47,760 nucleotides of DNA, from the NCBI GenBank assembly GCA_013202865.1, contig JABMRB010000793.1:1-47760 (forward strand). Reading direction: 5' to 3'. A program made the translations under genes and the position numbers. This stretch comes from Candidatus Nealsoniibacteriota bacterium (GTDB lineage: Bacteria > Planctomycetota > Planctomycetia > Pirellulales > Thermoguttaceae). Below are positions 8,811-18,243 of this stretch, one piece after another (position 1 is the first letter of the stretch; each line of letters begins with the position of its first letter). The notes beneath the pieces are model-generated. The model worked only from the letters and a program-made list of their open reading frames with translations, was not told the DNA's origin and did not search any database.

Positions 8811-10775
8811 ATGTGGCAGGTCGGTGATGAACCGGTTCCCGGATACCGGCTGGAATCGTTCCTCGGCGAGGGATCGAATGCCGTCGTGTGGCAGGCCTCG
8901 GCACCCGGCGGCATGGCGACCGCGTTGAAACTGATCAATCTTGGTGGAAAGCTGGGGCTGAAGGAGTTTCGCGGTATCCAGCGGGTCAAGGAGATCCGCG
9001 ATGCCCATCTGCTGCCGATCACTGCTTTCTGGCTGCTCGACGATCAGGGAAACGTGCTCGACGATCGCGCGATGCACTGCCTGGACAATTGGGTACACGG
9101 ACAAGAAGAAGTCACCGGCACCGTTCGGGTTCGGCCTCGGTGGCCCAGGACGCTGGTGGTCGCCATGCCCCTGGCCAACACGAACCTCTTCGACCTGTTG
9201 GAGCAATACAAGAACCGGGGCTGCGTGGGGATTCCAGTCGACGAGTTGCTCGACTACATGGAAGACGCCGCCAAGGGCATCGACTTCCTCAACAGCCCCC
9301 GCCACGACCTCGGCGGCGACCCGGTGGCCGTTCAGCACTGTGACGTGAAACCACAGAACATCATGCTGGTGGGCGACTCGGCCGTGGTTTGCGACTTCGG
9401 ACTCGCGCGGGTGGCCGGTGGAGACGAGAACCTGCGTTCGCTCACCGGCCCGGCCGGGACACCCGCCTACATCGCCCCGGAATGCGTCCACGGCGCGGAG
9501 CCCAGCCGTGCTACCGACCAGTACTCGCTGGCGATTACCTATTTCGAGCTCCGCACCGGCGTGCTGCCCTTTGCCGCCGAATCGCTGGAGGAGGTTTTCG
9601 GCGTCCACACCGGGGGCCACCTCCAACTCGATCCGTTGCCGCCCGCGGAGCGTGCGGTGATCCGCCGGGCAACTTCGCTACAGCCGGAAGACCGCTTTCC
9701 CACCGCGTTGAAAATGGTCCGCGCGCTCAGGCAATCGGTCGGGCCTCGGCTCGATTCCGCGTCTGCGGCTGTGGCTGACGAGGTTGCACACGTCCGCGAC
9801 ACCGACGAGGTGTTGGAGTCGGCGCTGGACTCGAAACACGACGCCCGCCTGTTGGTCGATCGGGGCACGGCCTCGTTGAAACAGGGTGACGTCGAGGCGG
9901 CTATCGACGACTTCGACAAGGCCATCGACATGGCCCCCGACATGGCGGAGGCCTACTACGGCCGTGCGATGGCCCACGGGGCCACGGCGGAATACCGCCG
10001 CAAACACGCCGCCGCTTTCGACGAGCAGGCCCATTCAAACTTTGCCCGGGGTGACTTCAGCCACGCGATCGCCGATTTCAGCGAGGCCATCCGCATCAAC
10101 CCCGAACTGGCCACCGTCAACCGTTGCCGCCTCCTTCGTAACCGGGCACTTGCTTATCGTATCCAGGGTGACTACGACAAGGCCATCGCCGACTGCAACG
10201 AGGTGATTCGGCTCCATCCCGACTTCGCCAGGGCCTACCACGACCGTGCCTTGGCACACCGGGCCAAACTGGACTACGACCACGCGATCGTCGATCACCT
10301 CGAGGCCGTCCGCCTGTCGTCGGGCAACGCGTCGTCGGGCAACGCTTCCGGGGACTACTGCTCCGAGTGTGCCGCCGCCTACCGCGAGCGCGGCGACGCC
10401 TACTACCGCAGACGCGACTACGATCGGGCACTAGCCGACTACAACGAAGCGATCCGTATCCGGCCGCGGTGGGGCATCGCCTACAATCAACGCGGTCGCA
10501 CCTACGCTGCCAAGGGCGAATACTCGGGAGCCATCGACGACTACGGTCGCGCGCTGCAACTCGACAAGAAGTTCGCGCACCTCTACCATTACAATCGCGG
10601 CAACGCCCATCACAAGAACGCCGACTACCACGAGGCCGTCGCCGATTTCACGCAAGCCCTCGAACAAAAACCCGATTACGGCAGAGCCTACCTCGGGCGC
10701 AGCCGGGCCTACAGAGAGCTGGGAATGGAAACCGAGGCGCAATCCGATGCAGCCAAGGCCGAGTCGCTGAAATAG
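8811..10775 (+). CDS. Ser/Thr protein kinase with C-terminal TPR repeats
   Basis: This protein has 654 residues from the ATG at 8811, which follows an AAAGGAGAG ribosome-binding site. The open frame extends upstream into the previous gene, but that part is not kinase-like. The kinase domain spans about 11-300: a Gly-rich loop (GEGSNAVVW), Lys40 in ALKL, a catalytic loop with HCD (His176, Cys177, Asp178) instead of HRD, DFG at Asp195, and GTPAYIAPE in the activation segment. The central residue of HRD is the only change, so catalysis is probably retained but activation-loop control may differ. From about residue 340 to the end there are about eight TPR units, which usually bind protein partners. 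No transmembrane segment is evident, so it should be cytoplasmic. It lies 191 bp after the WD40 kinase on the same strand and may act with it; substrates are unknown. Confidence 0.92.
   Translation: MWQVGDEPVPGYRLESFLGEGSNAVVWQASAPGGMATALKLINLGGKLGLKEFRGIQRVKEIRDAHLLPITAFWLLDDQGNVLDDRAMHCLDNWVHGQEEVTGTVRVRPRWPRTLVVAMPLANTNLFDLLEQYKNRGCVGIPVDELLDYMEDAAKGIDFLNSPRHDLGGDPVAVQHCDVKPQNIMLVGDSAVVCDFGLARVAGGDENLRSLTGPAGTPAYIAPECVHGAEPSRATDQYSLAITYFELRTGVLPFAAESLEEVFGVHTGGHLQLDPLPPAERAVIRRATSLQPEDRFPTALKMVRALRQSVGPRLDSASAAVADEVAHVRDTDEVLESALDSKHDARLLVDRGTASLKQGDVEAAIDDFDKAIDMAPDMAEAYYGRAMAHGATAEYRRKHAAAFDEQAHSNFARGDFSHAIADFSEAIRINPELATVNRCRLLRNRALAYRIQGDYDKAIADCNEVIRLHPDFARAYHDRALAHRAKLDYDHAIVDHLEAVRLSSGNASSGNASGDYCSECAAAYRERGDAYYRRRDYDRALADYNEAIRIRPRWGIAYNQRGRTYAAKGEYSGAIDDYGRALQLDKKFAHLYHYNRGNAHHKNADYHEAVADFTQALEQKPDYGRAYLGRSRAYRELGMETEAQSDAAKAESLK
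10316..10345 (+). repeat. Two tandem 15-bp repeats inside the TPR-kinase gene
   Basis: Units 10316-10330 and 10331-10345 are identical and encode SSGNA twice, as a loop insertion between two TPR helices. Confidence 0.85.
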
Positions 10776-10783
10776 AACGGCTG

Positions 10784-11302
10784 CTACTTGGACGGACGAC
10801 AAGTGGGAACCGGTACCGGCTTGCAAACCGCGCGCGGAATGCAGACGATCACCGTGTACGGCTCCATCGTGCATACGGTCCGCGGAACCTTCTCCGTCTT
10901 CTGAACACACTTCTTCACGACGACCGTATAGGGCACCTTGCGGAGGATCTGCACGGGTACCATTTCGCACGGCTTCGCCGGCCCGCAACCCTTCACCGGC
11001 TCGCACGGTTCACAGCCGCCGGTCGGCTTCGGCTGCCACACCGTACAGGGGCGACACCGGTAACGGGTTTCCTCGACGTACTCCACCGTGTTGACGACCT
11101 TCTCGACCATCTCTTCCTTATAGACGGGGCGGTAGAAGGTGCGCTCCTCTTCGTCGAAGTCGGTCTCCTGGCAGGTTTTGCAACAAGAGGGCGTCTTCAA
11201 ACAGGCTCGCTTCAAGCCGCAGCCCTTCTCCGCGCAAACCGCGCTGCCGCAAATCGCCACCAACAGGCCCACCGCTATCGCTACGATTGTCGCTCTGGTC
11301 AT
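10784..11302 (-). CDS. Small Cys-rich secreted protein with PYTV motifs
   Basis: A 172-residue protein. Its ATG at 11302 is preceded by AGGGAG. The first 24 residues form a clear signal peptide ending in AVCA. The mature part has about 20 Cys residues, several in CxxC-like or CC pairs, and the repeated phrase PYTVVV/PYTVIVC, followed by C-x-PR-type segments. Cys-rich proteins with PYTV motifs are a recurring planctomycetal family with no assigned reaction; a disulfide-rich cell-wall or envelope structural role is an inference. The gene is convergent with the TPR-kinase gene, with only 8 bp between the stop codons, so the two are not one operon. Confidence 0.85.
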   Translation of the reverse strand: MTRATIVAIAVGLLVAICGSAVCAEKGCGLKRACLKTPSCCKTCQETDFDEEERTFYRPVYKEEMVEKVVNTVEYVEETRYRCRPCTVWQPKPTGGCEPCEPVKGCGPAKPCEMVPVQILRKVPYTVVVKKCVQKTEKVPRTVCTMEPYTVIVCIPRAVCKPVPVPTCRPSK

Positions 11303-11776
11303 CGGCCGTCTCCCTGTACAATCCTGCCGTACTTACGCGCTAAACTCTAACGTTTCTTCCGCCGGTAGGTCGTATTCCCATTAGCGGCGTTTGCTCGGGT
11401 GATTCAGGTTACCCAACCTACAAAGTGGTGCTAACCGGCATATCCGAACCGCTCGGCCCTGGGTGGAGCCACCGCTGTCTGGGGCACGTCGCGATCCGCA
11501 TACCCCTACGATACCCGCAACCCATACAGGCCGCAAGGTTTACCCAGGCCTCCTGTCCGGAATAATCGCTACCCAGGGCCGGAATCTGTGCGGATTAGGG
11601 GGACGCGCCTGACGGATGCCACCGATCCCGCGGCCCGCCGGCCGCTCGGCTCCCGCGTTACCTGCAAATCCCTGCCTCTCGCTAAAGACGGCAATCCTCC
11701 CGGACGAAGAGAATTGATAGTAACGATTATTCAGATCGCAATGATGGTGAGTATTTCTCCCGGAGAAGGAATTCTA
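11303..11776. other. 474-bp intergenic region between divergent secreted-protein genes
   Basis: This region separates the Cys-rich gene (minus) from the HEAT-like gene (plus), so promoters for both must lie here; none matches a consensus well enough to call. An in-frame open stretch from 11588 precedes the chosen start at 11777 but has no ribosome-binding site and codes for nothing recognisable. A long-range inverted repeat lies at 11454-11581. Confidence 0.6.
11454..11581. repeat. Long-range inverted repeat with 11-bp arms
   Basis: CGGCCCTGGGT at 11454-11464 is perfectly complementary to ACCCAGGGCCG at 11571-11581, with about 106 bp between. It could close a structured 5' RNA for the downstream gene or be a chance match in GC-rich DNA; I recognise no riboswitch. 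Confidence 0.35.
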
Positions 11777-12877
11777 ATGAAAGCTTCCGGATACCTCGGT
11801 TTGGCGGTGATCCTGTTCGGCATCGGCGGCACCTTCTCGGTTGCGAATGCTGCCGAGCCGCCAGGCGGTGTCACGACTGTCTGGAACATGCTGGGCATTC
11901 CCCAGGGGATCCAAGGCTTCCGAGATGCCACACTCAACCGCGGCGGGCGTTTTCCCGGACTAGAACGAAAGCCCCCGCTGAAAAGGATCGGCGATCCCGC
12001 CAACCTTGCGGAAGACCAACCCAAGGTCGTTCAGGACGCCGCGAAGATCAAGATCGAGGAAGATCTGGCCAAGCAGAAGATCAAGGCGATCAAGTATCTG
12101 GCCCAGATCGGCTGCGGATGCCACAAGGACGTGGACGCAGCGCTGCTCGACGCGTTGGATGATTGCACCGAGGAAGTTCGATACGAAGCAGCGATGGCCT
12201 TTTGCAACGCGGCCGGCGATCCGTGCGATACCTGTACGGGATCCGGCTGCTGCAACGCGAAAACGATGACGAAGTTGTACGACGTGGCCTACGGGCAGGA
12301 CGCCAGCGGCTGCTACAAGGAGCGTTCCACCCGAGTTCGCGCCGCCGCCCAGACCTCGCTGAGAGCCTGCCGCCGCGTTGTCCCCGTGGTCCCCGCCACC
12401 GTGCCCGAACTGCCCGGCGACGTGGAACTCCCTGGAGATATCGAAATGCCGCGCACGAGACCGGGGGACCTTCCTTCCGAACCGAGCGCTGTTCCCAACG
12501 GCGTCGAACCGTTGCGGCTGAAGGAACGGGGGCCGAGGGAGCCGACGCCTGCAGTTCCTCCCGCGGAAGATACTTCCGGCATCGTCAACCCGATCACGCT
12601 GACCGGCTTGGCGCAAGACGACGAACTCCGCTTCTCCGAGTCGCGACCGGCGTCTACCACCGAGCGACCCGCGGCGACCAGCGTTCGGCCCGCGGCTGCC
12701 AACGTTCGGTCCGTCCAGCGGGGTCACGACGGGCCCCCTTCGCCCGGTCGCCCCCGGAACTACGTCTACCGAGCCTCCGGCACGAGCTACGGCGAAACCG
12801 GGGCTTCCAAGGGGGGAGACTACGGTCGCAATCCGATGTGGTGGGAAAACACGTCGAAATTCAGGATCCACCGGTAA
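11777..12877 (+). CDS. Secreted protein with HEAT-like Cys-rich domain
   Basis: A 366-residue protein. The start is the ATG at 11777, because GGAGAAGGA stands six bases before it and the protein then opens with a typical signal peptide (hydrophobic core LGLAVILFGIGG, likely cleavage after ANA at about residue 25). Residues 95-200 form two to three HEAT-like helical pairs with inserted Cys pairs (CGCH, CDTCTGSGCC), suggesting a metal-bound or disulfide-stabilised repeat. The remainder is Pro/Ala/Arg-rich and probably disordered. Similar secreted HEAT/Cys proteins are known in Planctomycetota without assigned function. It ends facing the minus-strand pseudo-caspase operon. Confidence 0.8.
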   Translation: MKASGYLGLAVILFGIGGTFSVANAAEPPGGVTTVWNMLGIPQGIQGFRDATLNRGGRFPGLERKPPLKRIGDPANLAEDQPKVVQDAAKIKIEEDLAKQKIKAIKYLAQIGCGCHKDVDAALLDALDDCTEEVRYEAAMAFCNAAGDPCDTCTGSGCCNAKTMTKLYDVAYGQDASGCYKERSTRVRAAAQTSLRACRRVVPVVPATVPELPGDVELPGDIEMPRTRPGDLPSEPSAVPNGVEPLRLKERGPREPTPAVPPAEDTSGIVNPITLTGLAQDDELRFSESRPASTTERPAATSVRPAAANVRSVQRGHDGPPSPGRPRNYVYRASGTSYGETGASKGGDYGRNPMWWENTSKFRIHR

Positions 12878-12885
12878 CACGGTGG
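12868..12885 (+). other. Hairpin overlapping the stop codon of the HEAT-like gene
   Basis: CCACCG at 12868-12873 pairs with CGGTGG at 12880-12885 around the stop codon at 12875. It may assist termination or mRNA stability, but there is no T-run. Confidence 0.4.
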
Positions 12886-12915
12886 GCCAGCCAGTCGGCC
12901 AAACGCGGATGCAAC

Positions 12916-12949
12916 GGAACCTTGTGCCGGAGCATTCGCCACCGGTTCC
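12916..12949. terminator. Candidate bidirectional terminator between convergent genes
   Basis: GGAACC (12916-12921) pairs with GGTTCC (12944-12949), with a further inner GTG/CAC pairing. It sits between the two facing stop codons, where a shared terminator is expected, but lacks a T-tract. Confidence 0.45.
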
Positions 12950-12952
12950 CCC

Positions 12953-15900
12953 TCACCGGTGACGGACGTCGATTTGCAGGGAATCCGAATCGCCGAACTT
13001 CAGGGCATCCTTCTTGATTGCCGCTTCGGTCGTGAAGCGGATTTCATAGCCCCTCACGTCACTCTCTTTGGCATCTTTGTAGGTGAACGAGTGGCAAGCC
13101 GTGCCGACCTTGGGATAGAAGCGTCGTTCGACGACGTCAGGCCGGGGCCGCATCTCCACCTTGACCCAGTGCAACGGATTCTCGGGCCGGTGCATTTCCT
13201 TGATCTCGATCCGGTATCCGGTGGTTGCCTCTAGAGGAGAGGTTTGCAGCTTGAACTCCACGTCGTCGATCCGAAACGGGGGAAGCTCGTTGGCGGGGTG
13301 GATCAACTCGCCGACGGCCTTCGTTTTGGTCGGCGAAGTCTCTCGTGGCTTGAACCACACTCGGACCTCCGCCCTTGTGGCGTTCGTCGGCCAATTGATG
13401 AGGTCCTCGCACATCAACCGTGGGACCGGCTCACCCCGCTTGTAGTTCGAGTCGTAGAACGTGCGAATCTCCCCTACGTCAACATTGGATTCACCACCCG
13501 ACTTCGGCTGGATTTCTATCCATACTTCCTTTGGGCGAGGGCTGAATTGCTCCGCTGCAGCGTTGCGGATCGAGACGTCGACAATGCCATCTATCGCTCG
13601 AGTGGGATCGTGTGCTTGGACGACGAACTGCCCGACGGTGCGGCTCTCCCCGCCATCGTCCGGGGCGTACGGCTCGAATACCAGCCTGGCTCCGTCTTGG
13701 GTGAGCCGAAGCCTCAGCCCCTCCCCACCCGTCACGCTCACCTCTTTGGAAACCGTTGTCTTCTTCCGCTTGACGCGTACGTCGTACTGCCTCTCGTGCT
13801 GGCCGTACGGGATCAGGACCGCCGTGTTGATGGTGCCCTCCTGGATGAACGAACCGCTGCGCTGCCGAACCTCGTAATTCCATATCCCGAGCGACTCTTC
13901 CAACTCTTCCTGCAGAATTGCCGTGGCCTTGGCAGGGCGGAAGCTGCAGCGATCGTGTATCTTCAGAGTCGTCTCAAGGTGTGAGGGCGGTCGTTCTTCT
14001 CCGGGTTTGTCTAGAGCGAACCCCACGACGTCCAAGCGATTGTCCCCCATGCGGGAATCATCTACGGCCTTGATGACGTCCTTCAGGCTCTGCTGCACCG
14101 CAACGTCCACGTTGTTGATCTTGATGGTATCGGGGTCCGTGGTATGGCCGTTCTGATTATTCAAGCCGTCGGTAATTACAATCACGTGTCTGGCTTCCCC
14201 CGCAACGCGGTTTTCCTTAATCGCCATGATGATCGAGAGGTAGAGGGGAGTGATTCCGTTCGGTTTCAGCGTGGCGAGTTTGGCAATGACGTCGGCCTTC
14301 ATTTTCTGCGTCAACGGCTGTGGCGTCAGGATCCATTGGACGTCGCTGCTCATCGGGGGGGACTTGTGTTGTGGGACGAGTTTACCGTCTTTCTTAAAGA
14401 TGTCCTTGTTCCAGCCGTTGCGGTGGCCGTAGACGATCAGTCCGACGCGCGGTGGCTTCTCGGAAGCCGCCAACCGCCGGAGCATCTTACCCAGCGCGTT
14501 TCTGGCCCCGGTCATCTTTATCCCGAGTTCGGTCCCGTCCACGGAATCCTGCATGCTGCCGGACGAGTCGAAGACGAAGACAACCGAAGCGTCTCGTTCT
14601 CCGGCGGAGACGCGAACCGTGGAGTCCTGATCCTCCAGCTTGTACTCGACGTGCAAGGCCTCCGCGGCGAATCGGCACGGTTGTTCGCCCACGTGGCCGC
14701 GGTAGTAGACGCGGGCGGTCATGGCAGCGGAACTGTTGGAATCCCCCTCGCTGATGAGCGACTTGAAGTAATCGCTGTTGGCGATTTCATATTCGCCCGG
14801 CCGACGCTCCTTGGAGTCGCCGGGAATCGCAATCGGAATGCGCAGACCGGCGCTGCCTACTATTCTGATGGGTGGCCCGGACTTCTTTTCATGCAGATAG
14901 TACGCCGCTTTGCCGCCGGGCAAGCCATTGCCCAGCAAAGCGGCCCCAGCGTCCAGCTCGACGGCCGTTGCGTGGGGAAGCGTCTTGCCCTGGTCATCGG
15001 CCAATAGCTGCTGGAGTTCCGTCGGTGTCAGCAGTCTTCTCGCCACGGGCGACAGCCGTTCCAGGCGGTCCCTGGCGGCCTTCGAGCTGATCCTTTTCGG
15101 AGACGAATCACCGCCAGCCGGGCGGACAATCCGGTCGACAAGCGTCTCGGCAGACGTCAGATAGCTTTCCGCCGCGATTTCAAAGAAGGGGCGTTTGCCG
15201 CCGGGCTCTGCTCCCCAGAAGTCTTCCATGGCCCGCCGGGCGTGCCAGAGCATCAGGTGGTGGTGATCGAGATTGCGGAGTTGGCCGGTGGGGTCCGCCA
15301 CGCCGGCGGTCCAGAGATCGTGGTTCAGCAAGGCCGCCGACACCCGCACCACCTGGTCCGCCCGGCTGCAACTTATCCGGGTCTTCGTAGCGGAGTATTC
15401 GGCCTGGTCCGTTGCTTCCGTGCCTTCGATCAGCATGCCTCGCGTCTCCGCCAGCAACTCGTCGGTTTCGGTGTACACGCACTTCGGCGCCGAGGCGCCG
15501 TCCGGAAGGTCGTCGGGTTTCAGTTCGGCGTTGTTTCCGTACAGGCGCTGGCGGACGCGCCAACCCTGCACGGCAAACCGCTCGAGCGGTTGATTCCGCA
15601 CGGCCGGCTTCAAAGACGAGTTGAAGCTCTCCACCGATTTGAGAATTGTCAAGGCGGGATGCTCGGACCAGGCAACCAGTCGACTCAGGTACGGCGAGAG
15701 GGCCTGTTCCGGGTCGTTGTCTTCGTCCGTCGGGCCACCGGTGGAAGCACCCTCACCTTCGTCGTTCTCGACCGTCAGGAATATCCCGAGGAGTTTACGG
15801 CGGCGCTCACCGGTGACCAACGGCACGGCCAACACGCTGGCAATGCGTCGGCATCTTCCCTTGTGGGCACCGAGATCCTCCGCGCATACCCTGCATTCTT

Positions 15901-18196
15901 CGGCGTACACGTCATCGAGCACCCTCAGCCGTTCCTCTACGATCGCACGGGCAGCATCGGCGGCAGCCGGCACTCCGTCGTCGGCCGACCGTTCCAACAC
16001 CGCCGCCAGTTGGCAATTCTCGCGGATCAACTCTTCCAACTGATCGCGCAAGGCGGCTTCCTCGGTCTTGGAGCCTCTCTCGCGAAGCCGCCCGCAGAGC
16101 CATTGCGCCAGGTACGGGGCCCTGGCCCAGACTTTGTCCCGCGTTTGGAACGCGTCGGCGAGTTTTCTAGCGTTCTCGACCGCGGCATGATAGGTGTCGT
16201 GCGGGGGCGTGGACGGTTCTTCCCGCTTCTCGCCGAGCGCCGCCTCCCACTGCTGTGCTGCGTAGCCAAGGCTCTCACTGTCGCCCACGAAGAGATGGTC
16301 CTCGGCCGTTCGGCGTTTCTTGTCGGCCGCTTCCACCGCGGATTGGATCCAATAGTGAGTTCGTTCGTCTTTCGGCGCGGCGGCTTCTTCCGCCTTATTG
16401 CGGAGTTGGAGGGCCCGTTGAACGTGCTCCGCGTTCTGCTGCCACGTGTCCGGGTCGAGATAGGCGTTGAGCATCCGCAGAAACCGCAACTCGATGAGGT
16501 CGGGCTGCTTGCCCGAGTTGGTCTTGTCGACGAACTGCAGTGCTTCGTCCAGTCGGTTCCGTTCGAGCGGCAGCGCCGATTCGTCCGCCTCGCGGCCGTC
16601 CGCGTATTCTCCCCGTGCCCAGTTCCAGGCCGCCTCTGTGGCATCGAGATAGTCCGGTGGCGAAGCATCCTTGGAGTTGGTCTCCGGCGGCGGTGCTCCG
16701 GAGCCGTTTCCATTCGTGTCGCCGCCGTTGGCCGGCTCGGCGGGCTCCGGCGGGTCAGGCTCGCCCGCGGCGGTTTCTACGGGCGTTCCCTCGTCGGCAC
16801 CGGATTCGGCGGGCCGATCTCCCGTGCCGTTTTCGGCCCCGGCCGCCGGGTCTTCCCTTGAGTTCAGCCACGCGTCGAGTTGCTCGCGGGCGACCGCAAC
16901 GTCGTCGGCGTGGGCAACGCGGAGCCGGCGAGCCATAGGCAGACTATGGGCCGCCACGTCGCTGTGGGCCACCGCTTGCTCCAGTTCTCCGGCCAACTTG
17001 TTCAGGTCCAATCCCCTATCACCAGGATTGCCCGCTAGCGTCCACTGCTCCAACTCCAGCAAACCGTGCTGGAACTTCTCGAACTTCAGCGGGTCAACTC
17101 GATACGCATAAGCGTTGCGAAGCTGTTTGTGTCTGTTCCACAACTGGCCCACTTGAGCCCAGGAGATGTTCGTCGGTTCCCACTTGGCGGGTCCAAGCTT
17201 CTGGGTAAAGACGAGCGGGTAGTCGGCATCGGCGGGCAGGAGCATGGGCACCTGGACGTCGTCGCGATTCTTGACCGTCCACTGCTTGACCTCCTTCTGC
17301 AGGTAGGCGATCAGTTCCTGCAAAGAAACTTCTTCATTCTCACGGCCGTCCTCGGCACCATCGGCTTCGCCCCGAAGGCCGCGCCAGAGGAAGTGTCCGA
17401 ACACGGAGCCGGAGAATTGTGGGGCCGCCCAGCCGATCTGGCCGGGGCCGCAGGAGTTCAGCACCGTGAGGTTGCGATCTTCGACGATGGCCTTTTTGAC
17501 GACGTCCTGCAGACGTTCCGCAAAGCCGTTGTAGAGCACTCCCATGTTCCAGTTGGCGTCGATGCGGTTGGCGTCGAGAATCAGGAGTGTCTTGACATTC
17601 TTGCGTTCTTTGAGAGCGTTGAGGAGTTCGCTTACCGGCAACCATTTCTCCGGTACCGGCAGCCATTTGTCCGGCGCCTCTTCCAGAGCCCCGGGAAGTA
17701 GCAGGCACGGGCGGTTTTGCCCGTCGACGATTCCGTGCATGCTGAGATAGATAATCACGAGGTCGCCGCTGGGCCCGCCTAGGTTCAGCTCTTCTGTTCT
17801 GAGCTTCTTCAGTAAGTCCTCCTTGGAAACCTGGTCGAGCTTGGTATGCTTGAAGGCGTTCCTGTCCTTCTTGATTTTGGCGATCCGACTCACGTCTTCG
17901 GTTGCCCAGGCGTTGGGTGGGATCGGCCAAACGTAGTTGGTGGCCGCGAAGGTCACCAGCGGCGTCTGTTGCGGCGTGCGCGTAATGTACCACCAATACC
18001 CTCCGAGCAGCGCGACCAGCACGACGACGTAGGCAGCGAGTTGGAGATTGCGCCGGCGCACGCGACTCTTGTGCGGATCGGCCTTTTTTTCACCTACCCA
18101 GCCAGGGGTCTTCTTGCCCGCGACAGGCTTACGGCGCGAACCGTCTTGCGACTGGCCGCGCCATCCGGGTTTATCAGAGGGAGGCTGGGAAGGCAT
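12953..18196 (-). CDS. Membrane-anchored pseudo-caspase with von Willebrand A domain
   Basis: A 1747-residue protein. The ATG at 18196 is preferred over a GTG 30 bp upstream because GGAG lies seven bases before it. Layout: basic N-terminus; one transmembrane helix at 51-71, predicting the rest outside the cytoplasm; a caspase-like domain at about 80-340. The catalytic His is present (LSMHG, His154), but the usual LLxDACxSG position reads LILDAN, with Asn210 replacing the nucleophilic Cys. A long helical region follows, with a Pro/Glu/Gly-rich low-complexity stretch at about 440-525. A vWA domain spans about 1195-1400 with DSSGS MIDAS, a downstream Thr in GITPLY and ITDG. Beta-rich C-terminal domains complete it. 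The caspase-like and helical parts are homologous to the protein encoded just upstream. It is probably not a peptidase; binding or sensing in the periplasm is inference. No recognised family name was found for the whole protein. Confidence 0.85.
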   Translation of the reverse strand: MPSQPPSDKPGWRGQSQDGSRRKPVAGKKTPGWVGEKKADPHKSRVRRRNLQLAAYVVVLVALLGGYWWYITRTPQQTPLVTFAATNYVWPIPPNAWATEDVSRIAKIKKDRNAFKHTKLDQVSKEDLLKKLRTEELNLGGPSGDLVIIYLSMHGIVDGQNRPCLLLPGALEEAPDKWLPVPEKWLPVSELLNALKERKNVKTLLILDANRIDANWNMGVLYNGFAERLQDVVKKAIVEDRNLTVLNSCGPGQIGWAAPQFSGSVFGHFLWRGLRGEADGAEDGRENEEVSLQELIAYLQKEVKQWTVKNRDDVQVPMLLPADADYPLVFTQKLGPAKWEPTNISWAQVGQLWNRHKQLRNAYAYRVDPLKFEKFQHGLLELEQWTLAGNPGDRGLDLNKLAGELEQAVAHSDVAAHSLPMARRLRVAHADDVAVAREQLDAWLNSREDPAAGAENGTGDRPAESGADEGTPVETAAGEPDPPEPAEPANGGDTNGNGSGAPPPETNSKDASPPDYLDATEAAWNWARGEYADGREADESALPLERNRLDEALQFVDKTNSGKQPDLIELRFLRMLNAYLDPDTWQQNAEHVQRALQLRNKAEEAAAPKDERTHYWIQSAVEAADKKRRTAEDHLFVGDSESLGYAAQQWEAALGEKREEPSTPPHDTYHAAVENARKLADAFQTRDKVWARAPYLAQWLCGRLRERGSKTEEAALRDQLEELIRENCQLAAVLERSADDGVPAAADAARAIVEERLRVLDDVYAEECRVCAEDLGAHKGRCRRIASVLAVPLVTGERRRKLLGIFLTVENDEGEGASTGGPTDEDNDPEQALSPYLSRLVAWSEHPALTILKSVESFNSSLKPAVRNQPLERFAVQGWRVRQRLYGNNAELKPDDLPDGASAPKCVYTETDELLAETRGMLIEGTEATDQAEYSATKTRISCSRADQVVRVSAALLNHDLWTAGVADPTGQLRNLDHHHLMLWHARRAMEDFWGAEPGGKRPFFEIAAESYLTSAETLVDRIVRPAGGDSSPKRISSKAARDRLERLSPVARRLLTPTELQQLLADDQGKTLPHATAVELDAGAALLGNGLPGGKAAYYLHEKKSGPPIRIVGSAGLRIPIAIPGDSKERRPGEYEIANSDYFKSLISEGDSNSSAAMTARVYYRGHVGEQPCRFAAEALHVEYKLEDQDSTVRVSAGERDASVVFVFDSSGSMQDSVDGTELGIKMTGARNALGKMLRRLAASEKPPRVGLIVYGHRNGWNKDIFKKDGKLVPQHKSPPMSSDVQWILTPQPLTQKMKADVIAKLATLKPNGITPLYLSIIMAIKENRVAGEARHVIVITDGLNNQNGHTTDPDTIKINNVDVAVQQSLKDVIKAVDDSRMGDNRLDVVGFALDKPGEERPPSHLETTLKIHDRCSFRPAKATAILQEELEESLGIWNYEVRQRSGSFIQEGTINTAVLIPYGQHERQYDVRVKRKKTTVSKEVSVTGGEGLRLRLTQDGARLVFEPYAPDDGGESRTVGQFVVQAHDPTRAIDGIVDVSIRNAAAEQFSPRPKEVWIEIQPKSGGESNVDVGEIRTFYDSNYKRGEPVPRLMCEDLINWPTNATRAEVRVWFKPRETSPTKTKAVGELIHPANELPPFRIDDVEFKLQTSPLEATTGYRIEIKEMHRPENPLHWVKVEMRPRPDVVERRFYPKVGTACHSFTYKDAKESDVRGYEIRFTTEAAIKKDALKFGDSDSLQIDVRHR
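17633..17674 (-). repeat. Tandem 21-bp duplication in the pseudo-caspase/vWA gene
   Basis: Units 17633-17653 and 17654-17674 differ at two bases and produce the repeated peptide KWLPV inside the caspase-like domain, between the His and the lost-Cys positions. Confidence 0.8.
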
Positions 18197-18243
18197 TGAT
18201 GATCTCCATGATTCGGATTGAGGCACGCACGCCGTCGGCCGAC

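Noticed and set aside
12953-18196. Active metacaspase or orthocaspase assignment for the large minus-strand proteins
   Set aside because: The Cys of the catalytic dyad is replaced by Asn or Gly in both proteins, so an active peptidase cannot be supported.
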